Shown here: piece after piece, positions 56,605 to 64,000 of the stretch
Numbering within the stretch: position 1 is the stretch's first letter
Layout: each line of letters begins with the position of its first letter
From: Chelonoidis abingdonii
Taxonomy: Eukaryota > Chordata > Testudines > Testudinidae
DNA: 64,000 nt
Direction: 5' to 3'
Assembly: GCF_003597395.2 (NCBI RefSeq)
Contig: NC_133778.1
Coordinates: forward strand, 10,627,937 to 10,691,936
Translations under genes and position numbers: made by a program
Notes under the pieces: generated by a model
The model's input: only the letters and a program-made list of their open reading frames with translations
Told to the model about the DNA's origin: nothing
Database searches by the model: none

Positions 56605-57690
56605 GTCATTTAGTCCAACCCCCCTGTTCAAACCAGGACCAATTAAGTCATCCCAGCCAGGGCTTTGTCAAGCCTGACCTTAAAAACCTCTAAGGAAGGA
56701 GATTCCACCACCTCCCTAGGTAACCCATTCCAGTGCTTCACCACCCTCTTAGTGAAAAAGCTTTTCCTAATATCCAACCTAAAACCTCTCCCACTGCATA
56801 GAGACCATTACTCTTGTTCTGTCATCTGCACCACTAGAGACATCTAGCCATCCTCTGGAATCCCCCTCAGGTACTGAAGCAGCTATCAATCTCCCTCATT
56901 CTCTCTCTGCAAATTAACCCCGTCCCTCAGACTTGCCTCATAAATCATGCTCCAGACCGCTAATCATTTTCTTGCCCATCCACTGGACTCTTTCCAATTT
57001 TCCACATCCTTCTGTGTTGTGGGACACAAAACTGGACACAGTACTCCAGAGTGGCCTACCAAATGCTGAATAGAGGGGAATGATCATGTCCCCAAATCTG
57101 CTGGCAATGTTCTCTATTACAGCCCAAAATGCTTGCCTTCTTGGCAACAAGGGCACACTGTTGACTCATATCCAGCTTCTCATCCACTGTAACCCCTAGG
57201 TCCTTTTCTGCAGAACTGCTGCCTAGCCACTCAGTCCCTAGTCTGTAGCAGTGTATGAGATTCTTCTGTCATAAGTGCAGGACTCCGCACTTGTCCTTGT
57301 TGAACCTCAGATTTATTTTTGCTGAATCCTTTAATTTATCTAGGTCCCTCTGTATCCTATCCCTACCCTCCAGCATATCTACCACTCCTCCCATTTTAGT
57401 GTCATCTGCAATCTTGTTGAGGGTGCAATCCACACCATCCTCCAGATTATTAATGACGATATTGAACAAAATTGGCCCCAGGACCGACCGTTGGGACACT
57501 CCGCTTGATACCAACTGCAAACTAGACATGGAGCCATTGATCACAACCTGTTGAGCCGGATGATCTAGCTGGCTTTCTAGCCACCTTATAGTCTATTTAT
57601 CTAGCCCATATTTCTTTAACTTGCTGGCAAGAATACTGTGGGAGACCATATCAAAAGCTTTGCTAAAGTCAAGGAATAACACCTGCTTAC
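56605..57690 (-). mobile_element. CR1 LINE body with reverse transcriptase remnant
   Basis: Continuation of the CR1 at 48732-48776. Minus-strand reverse transcriptase fragment 57544-57269 has SVLGPILFNIVINNLEDG and KIADDTKMGG (the F/Y-A-D-D active site is IADD) and DKLKDSAK near its end. 5'-truncated and broken. Confidence 0.5.
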
Positions 57691-57705
57691 ATCAGCTCTG
57701 TTCCA

Positions 57706-58174
57706 ACCAACACTGATATTTTGCTCTGGGACCTGATTCTCAGTTCCATTCCAGCTGCTTTACCTACTTTGGTAGCACAAAGCTTGCTGCAGAGCTGTCA
57801 TAACTGCTAACCTGGAATTTCCCTAGCAGCTTTGGAGGGGGCACAGCAGATGCAGTAGTGGGTCTGTGCCTCCCTCCTACCCGTTTTGGCCCCTGTGTAG
57901 GAGGTATGGCCAAGAGAGAAGAGGCTTTGGAACAGGACTCATGGGGCTTTGGGGGTTTTTTTGCGGGGGGAGGGAGATGGGGGGAAAGGAGCTACTGACA
58001 AGGTTACATAGTGATGTCATTACTAGACTAAATGTCTTCCAGAGTAAAACAGTAAAAGCCCTTAATTGTTAGCAATGATCTAACACATGGTGGGACAGAT
58101 CCTGATTTTGGTTATGCCCATGTAAATAAGATCAGGATCCAGCCCAGTTACTGTGTTATCACAGATGCTTCCTT
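57706..58174. other. Continuation of unit B after the CR1
   Basis: Matches 13525-13831 and 14463-14600 of unit A, including the empty site of A's solo LTR. No gene. Confidence 0.5.
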
Positions 58175-59145
58175 TTCTTTGAGGTGAAAAGTGCAAGGTC
58201 ATGTATTTAGGGATTAATAACAAGAATTTTTGTTATAAGCTGGAGATGCATCAGTTGGAAGTAACAGAAGCGGAAAAGGACCTCAGAGTATTGGTTGATC
58301 ACAGGATGACTATGAGCCACCAATGTGATATGGCCATGAAAAAAGCTAATGCGGTCTTGGGATGCATCAGGTGAGGTATTTCCAGTAAAGATAAGGAGAT
58401 GTTAGTACCGTTATACGCACTGGTGAGATCTCATCTGGAATACTGTGTGCAGTTCTGATTTCCCATGTTTAAGAAGGATAAATTCAAACTAAAACAGGTA
58501 CAGAAAAGGGCTACTAGGATAATCCGAGGAATGGAAAACCTGTCTTATGAAAGGAGACTCAAAGAGCTTGGCTTGTTTAGCCTACCCAAATGAAGACTGA
58601 GGGAAGATATGATTGCTCTCTAGAAGTATATCAAGACTAAGCTTGATAAGTTTATGGAGGGGATAGTATGATAGGATAGCCTAATTTTGGCAATTAATTG
58701 ATCTTTGACTACTAGCAGTAAATATGCCCAGTGGTCTGTAATGGGATGTTAGATGGGGTGAGATCTGAGTTACTACAGAGAATTCTTTCCTGGGTGTCTG
58801 CGTGGTAGTCTTGCCCACATGCTCAGGGTTTACCTGATCACCATATTTGGGGTCGAGAAGGAATTTTCCACCTGGGCAGATTGGCAGAGGGTTTTTCGCC
58901 TTCCTTTGCAGCGTGGGGGTTTTTCGCCTTCCTTTGCAGCGTGGGGCATGGGTCACTTGCTGGAGGATTTTCTGCACCTTGAAGTCTTTAAACCACAATT
59001 TGAGGACTTCAAGAGCGCAGACATAGGTTAGGGGTTTGATACAGCAGTGAGTTGGTGAGATTCTGTGGCCTGCATTGTGCAGGAGGTCAGACTAGATGAT
59101 CAAAATGGTCTCTTCTGACCTTAAAGTCTACAAGTCTATGAGGAG
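58175..59145 (+). mobile_element. CR1 LINE 3' fragment
   Basis: Plus-strand CR1 reverse-transcriptase end and 3' tail, with words such as GGACCTCAGAGTATTGGT, CATCTGGAATACTGTGTGCA and ATCAAAATGGTCTCTTCTGA. Contains a 28-bp tandem duplication at about 58889-58944 (unit includes TTTTTCGCCTTCCTTTGCAG). B-specific. Confidence 0.5.
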
Positions 59146-59170
59146 CAGGGAAGAAGTGTGGGAATCTCAG

Positions 59171-60366
59171 GGTACGTCTACACGGCACGATTATTTCGAA
59201 TTAGCTTAAACCGATATTACAAAACAGATCTAATAAAATCGGTTTAGCGCGTCCACAGTGGGATCCCGAAATCGATTGTTTGCGTCCATGGTCCAAAGCT
59301 ACCATCGATTTCAGGAGCGGTGCACTGTGGGTAGCTGTTCCTCAGCTATCCCATAGTTCCCACTTCCGTGTTGAGAGCACAGTGCCTGATGGGGCAGAAA
59401 ACATTGCCCCGGGTGGTGCTGGGTACAGCCTCACCCCTCCCTTTGTGAAGGCAGCAGACAACCCTTTGGCGCCTTTTTCCCGGAGTGCATTGAGCAAACG
59501 CCATAGCACAGCAATCGTGGACCCTGAGATCACAAATGGTATCCTGACCGTTGTCAACACCTCGCGTACTCTCTGCCAGCAGCATTCAGTACACAGAGGG
59601 TGACATTTACAGTACTCAAGGAATTATTTATTTTACTTCTCTTTCACGTGCTGGGGGGGGGGAAGAGACTGACGAGCTGTTCCGTGAACCACGCAAGACA
59701 CCGTGTATTAAGCTACAGACATTGGGCGCTCAGCCAAGAATGCAAATAGTTTTCAGAGACTGCTGTGGAGACTGCTAGCTGTAGTCCTCATTACCCCCTC
59801 CCTCCATGAGCATCCGTTTGAGTCTCTGGCTTCCCGTTACGGTTGTCACGCACCGCTGTGTATCCTGGAGTTTATTTTTCAAACGCTTTGGCATTTCCTG
59901 TTCTTTAACGGAGCTCTGATAAAACAGATTTGTCTCACCATACAGCGATCAGATCTAGTATCTCCCGTAAGGTTCAATGCAGGAGCTACTTTTGCATTTG
60001 AACTGCATCGCCACCCGTGCTGATCAGAGCTGGACACGTGAAAGCAGGAAATGTCATTCTAAAGGTCTCGGAGCTTTTCCTGTTTACCGGCACTCCACAT
60101 CCGAGTTCGGATTGCGGACCAGAGCGGTCAGTGGTGCACTGTGGGATACCTCTAGGAGGCCAATAATGTCGATTTCCGTCCACACGAACCCTAATCCGAG
60201 TTATCACTTTCGAATTTAGCGCTACTCCTCTCGTCTGGGAGGAGTTCCGAAATCGATTTAAGGAGCCGTTTAACTCGATATTAATGACGACGTCGTGTGA
60301 ACGGGTACAGCGTTAAATCAGTATATCGGCCATTAAACCGATTTAAAGTCGCAGTGTAGACCTGGC
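59171..60366. mobile_element. 1.2-kb inverted-terminal-repeat element
   Basis: Left end GGTACGTCTACACGGC, right end (other strand) GCCAGGTCTACACTGCG. Inward similarity continues in AT-rich words with ATCGGTTTA and AAATCGAT at both ends. Flanked by CTCAG at 59166-59170 and 60367-60371. No transposase frame. Family unknown to me; common-looking in turtle sequence. Confidence 0.5.
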
Positions 60367-60430
60367 CTCAGATACTGCTGCTGCCACTGTGTCAGAGTGA
60401 GTTCACTAAGCTGTAATAATTGAGTGTATC

Positions 60431-63400
60431 TTTGGCTGGTTCTGGTGCAGTTAATCTTTGCTTAGTCTCTGAGCAGCCTGGGACTCAGAGAGCAGCAGGT
60501 TTGTCAGGCTTCTCTAAAGAGTCTGGGCCAAATCTACACCTGGGTCCAAATTCTGCTCCTGGGCATAGATATCCAACTCCATTGACTTCAGAAAGGCTGC
60601 CTGGGTGCAAGGGAGCAGAATTTGGCTCTGAGGTGCTGTTGCATTGGCTCTGAGGTGCTGTCTGCATGAGAAAGTTGCCCTGGCTTAATTTAGCCAGTGA
60701 TTTTTGAACCCATATAGTGAAGTCAGTGCAGAAGGCTGTGTAGACACATGTAGTTTGTTTAAACCAGGTCTAGTGCAGTTTAGTCTATGGCAGTGGGCAA
60801 GGCCTTGAAGTAAACGGGCTTGCTCTGGGGAAGTCAGCAAGGTAAAGTGGTGAGGGAAATCCCTTCCTTGCTGACTCGCAGCTGTGGAATGGCATCATTG
60901 CTGCTCTGACTACTGCCACTGCAACCAACCACCCAGTCAGCAGAGCCCCTGTGCCCTGGTCCTAGCACCCATAGTCCACCATCTTCCAAACTTTTGATAA
61001 CTGAGCCCCTCTTCAGACAAATTAAACCTACTGATGCTCCTTTTACCCCATCACATGCTACTGAAGGATCATCTTCATGTTTACACCTCCCAGGTCCCTC
61101 CAAGTTGGGAAGGGCTGTACTAGTGGATCTCCCAGCCATTCCTCTGCTCTGCTGGGCCTCCGACCTTTCTGTGTGACCCCCGGGCACAGCTGAGCAACAA
61201 CCATTCCGATCCAAGAGGACTCTGTACCTGTGGAAGTGGTCGAAGTTATACCCCAAATCAGGCAATGAAGTTGTAAATTGGAGTCCGTATCTGTTTACTA
61301 TCACCTGGCTTCAACATACAGCTGCTTCCGCCAGGCCCAAGCATCTAGAAGTGAACTGTCCTAGTAATACATCCAATACAATGCTGCAAAATCATGTCTT
61401 TTTTCTTTGCCAGCCATAAAGAAATACACAAGCCCAATGAGCCATGTTTTATCTTTAACGACAGCCGGGTGTCAATGTATTCACATAGCAGTGTCTGTAC
61501 CAAAGCAGCGTGGGAAAGCTACATAGATTTACAGAGTTTATCACATTGCATAAATCTGTCCTTTTCAAACACAAACTATTCAGTAGATCAATAGGCCTGG
61601 CATCGTATTCTAAAAATCTATGGTCCTGTGACAATTTACAGGACAGGTAAGCAAATAAACTAAGCTTCCCATGCAATGGTGCACTGCATCTCAAGAGGTT
61701 CAGAAGAGACACTTTGTTCACATCACTACTCCAACTATCCTGTCCACCAGCCCTGGGGAGTTGCAAGTCTCCAGCAGTGGCAGAATTAGATCAAGCTGTG
61801 AGATAGTGCATTAATCATTTCTAATGCTGGACTATGATGTTTTACATGCGTATGTATTTAGCCAGTGACTATACAAAGGCAACAGAAAAAGCAGACATGT
61901 CAGACAGTGCTTTATTATCAGTGAGAAGCAGTTTCCTAGTCACGTCTATTGAGCCCATGAGCAATTCTGACACTGGCAGAGCTGTGCTGTTTGTCCTGAT
62001 AAGTCCACAAGCTGTTCCAGCTCACACTTCCACCTTAAAGAGACATCTCAAAGCCATGCATGGAGAGGGCTCTGAACCAGCCTGGCTCAATGCTGATAGG
62101 GTGCATGTGTGAAATTGCTCACACAGCCAGGGTGGGAACTGAGCTGAGCTTGGGTAGTACTGGAGTAGCCAAGAAGTAAATAGCAACCAAGATCCTTTCA
62201 GCATTTCATATTTACCTGGAGAGTTCCCCCTGGGTCCCCACCTCTAACTTGTCCTGATGTTACCCAGGACTGGCTCAGACATATGAGGACAGGAAGAGCA
62301 GCTTCTGCAACAGCCCGCCCCATCTCCTCTCTCTAATGGAGTCTACCTTCTAAGCTTACCATCCAGATTAGGGGCCATTGAAGTTAACAGAGCAAGCCTG
62401 CCTTGCACTCGCTGAGGATTCTTTAATTACATCCTCTTCCATAAGCTCACTAAGTGTCAGGAAAACATATCCTTAGTCCATTAGCCCGCCTCCAAGACGA
62501 GATGAATACTGCATGGCTCCAGACACAATTATGCTGACCAGGGTCAATGCTGGCACTTTTAAATTCGGGGGTAAAATTGCAGTGTGCATGACATATAAAT
62601 GTGGAGTGTTTGGTGCTTACTTCCAATTAGTATATTACAGTTCTAATTTACTATAGCGTAATCCAATCTATCCTTGTCAGATCAGTAAAGGGATAACTGA
62701 GCAATTTCCTCTGAACAGCAGACTCTTTCAAAGGAAACCAGCTACCTGTTCAAAAAACATTTTGATTTCGGTGCAGAGCTGTTTATTCTTTGGGAGCAAG
62801 AGTGGGAGGATTTAAAAATATAGTCTCATACAGGAGCCAGTGTGAGTGGGGAAGGTACTGCGAAATCAGAAGTCTAGAGCTGTTCCAATAAGGATACCTC
62901 CTTCCCCAAGGAAGCGGGGATGGTCCCAAGCATTCAGTGGTGTAGGAACAGGGCACATGCATTCTTCCCATGTTTCTCCCTTAGCCAAACAGCAATTCCA
63001 TGTGCTATATATGCTCCCTGGAGCAGGCACCGTATATTAGTTCTGCATTTGTGTAGCAGATAACACAGTGGGGTCCTGGTCCATGAATGAGGTTTTAGGT
63101 GCTATGTAATACACAACATTTATAACAATCACTGGAGCAAGTCCAGCCTGTTCCAGCTGAGCTCCTGGCCCATGATTTTCCGTTATAAACTTCATTAGAT
63201 TCAATCATCTGTTTAAAAAAATTTGATCTGCAGCTTCAGAGGCCGATTCTCCATGTGTCGCCATTGTGCAGCTGAGTAACTCATTTAAAACCGGTGTAAA
63301 TGTGCTCAGAATCAGGCTCAGGGAGCTTAGCACCAAAGAAAGGGGCTGGCTTTCAAATTTAAAGCCAAAAATGTGATTTTCTTTTACAGATGTTTAGGCT

Positions 63401-63732
63401 CTTCTGCTTCCCATTCCAACTGAGCTCTTCCACTGTAATTATAAAATGTTCTTAATGTCTGAGGGGGAGGCTAGTTGCAGGCTAGGTTAATAGATAAATG
63501 TAGTAGAATATAGTGGAATATACCAGATCCTCAAAGGTATTTAGGCATCAGTATATTCAGGTATACGTGAAAACAGTTCAGGGACAAACACTAATCTTAG
63601 CGCTATATAACTGAGTGATCCATAAGCTACTTAGTCTGTTATACACTAGACTTACCAGGGGGGAAAAAAGAGAATTATTGCTTTTTCCTTCACGTCAGGT
63701 GAAGGTTTCTAGACTCCAATAAAAGGAATAAG
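60431..63732. other. Right flank without recognised genes
   Basis: Collinearity with A ended near 60430. There are several short open frames on both strands (longest 61304-60834, minus, 156 codons, no domain or signal peptide seen). I see no convincing exon, RNA gene or clear repeat; the sequence is mostly unique-looking. Confidence 0.5.
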
Positions 63733-64000
63733 TGTGACAAAGTTCCTTCTCTACCTTAGTGGGTCCTGCGCTTATTGGCAGATTTGCTCACCTCAGTGAT
63801 CTTCCCCACAGTCTGAATCAACTCCTCCTGTGTCTGATCAGGAGTTGGGAGGTTTGGGGGGAACCAGGGCCTGCCCTCTACTCCAGGTTCCAGCCCAGGG
63901 CCCTGTGGATTGCAGCTGTCTATAGTGCCTCCTGTAACAGCTGCATGACAGCTACAGCTCCCTGGGCTACTTCCCCATGGACTCCTCCAAACACCTTCTT
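63733..64000 (+). mobile_element. LTR of the same family, cut by the window end
   Basis: Starts TGTGACAAAG and runs alongside 13832-14110 with the same landmarks (GGGTCCTG, TTATTGGCAGATTTGCTCACC). It continues beyond the window. Confidence 0.5.

Larger units (their letters stand above)
28060..60430 (+). repeat. Segmental duplication unit B, enlarged by insertions
   Basis: Same order as unit A, interrupted by sequence absent from A: a hAT at 28555-28864, nested hATs at 36700-37426, an LTR at 37466-38346, a block at about 41205-46905 with a Tigger, a hAT at 48322-48608, a CR1 plus provirus at about 48732-57690, a CR1 at 58175-59145 and an inverted-repeat element at 59171-60366. Boundaries are placed by eye to within a few tens of bases. 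Confidence 0.5.

Noticed and set aside
60834..61304. 156-codon minus-strand frame
   Set aside because: No domain, signal peptide, splice context or match to unit A; taken as chance.

Overview
The window looks like vertebrate nuclear DNA from a reptile, most likely a turtle. Genes are sparse, with five short exons each. Repeats dominate: CR1 LINEs with the sauropsid 3' end, MIR-like SINEs, many hAT elements with 8-bp target duplications, a Tigger, a Gypsy-like element and an endogenous retrovirus. The host call is an inference from repeat families and gene type; a crocodilian cannot be excluded.

The only host genes I can support are three tandem type III interferon (interferon-lambda, IFNL) genes, all on the minus strand. 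The middle copy (20808-25085) is intact: five coding exons, canonical splice sites throughout and a 185-residue secreted protein. It also has a likely noncoding first exon (25461-about 25540), a TATA box, an ISRE and a kappaB-like site, and an AU-rich 3' region with a polyadenylation signal. The left copy (1472-4869) is damaged in several exons and splice sites. The right copy (29947-32637) has good exons 2, 4 and 5, but its exon 1 donor GT is missing and exon 3 needs a shifted acceptor. All three keep the same promoter layout.

The left and right copies lie in a large direct segmental duplication. Unit A (about 290-14700) matches unit B (about 28060-60430). B has grown to more than twice the length of A through later insertions: nested hATs, an 881-bp LTR, a Tigger carrying two nested elements, CR1s, a degraded provirus sitting inside a CR1 and itself carrying a hAT, and a 1.2-kb inverted-terminal-repeat element. 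A carries a solo LTR that B lacks. Empty sites in the other unit and target duplications give an order for many of these events. The middle IFNL copy lies in the spacer between the units and is more divergent, so it comes from an older duplication.

Layout: 1-290 CR1 and Gypsy integrase scraps; 290-14700 unit A; 14700-20070 CR1, MIR, hAT and a 59-bp minisatellite; 20070-25743 intact IFNL; 26830-27760 Gypsy gag-protease; 28060-60430 unit B; 60430-63732 no recognisable gene; 63733-64000 start of another LTR. There are two N gaps (2448-2472 and 49237-49730). The sequence right of the first is rich in single-base indels and may be low-quality gap fill, so part of the damage to the left IFNL copy may not be real.

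If induced, these genes would make secreted antiviral cytokines acting on epithelial cells through the IFNLR1/IL10RB receptor (family knowledge). I found no bacterial-type system, CRISPR array or RNA gene.
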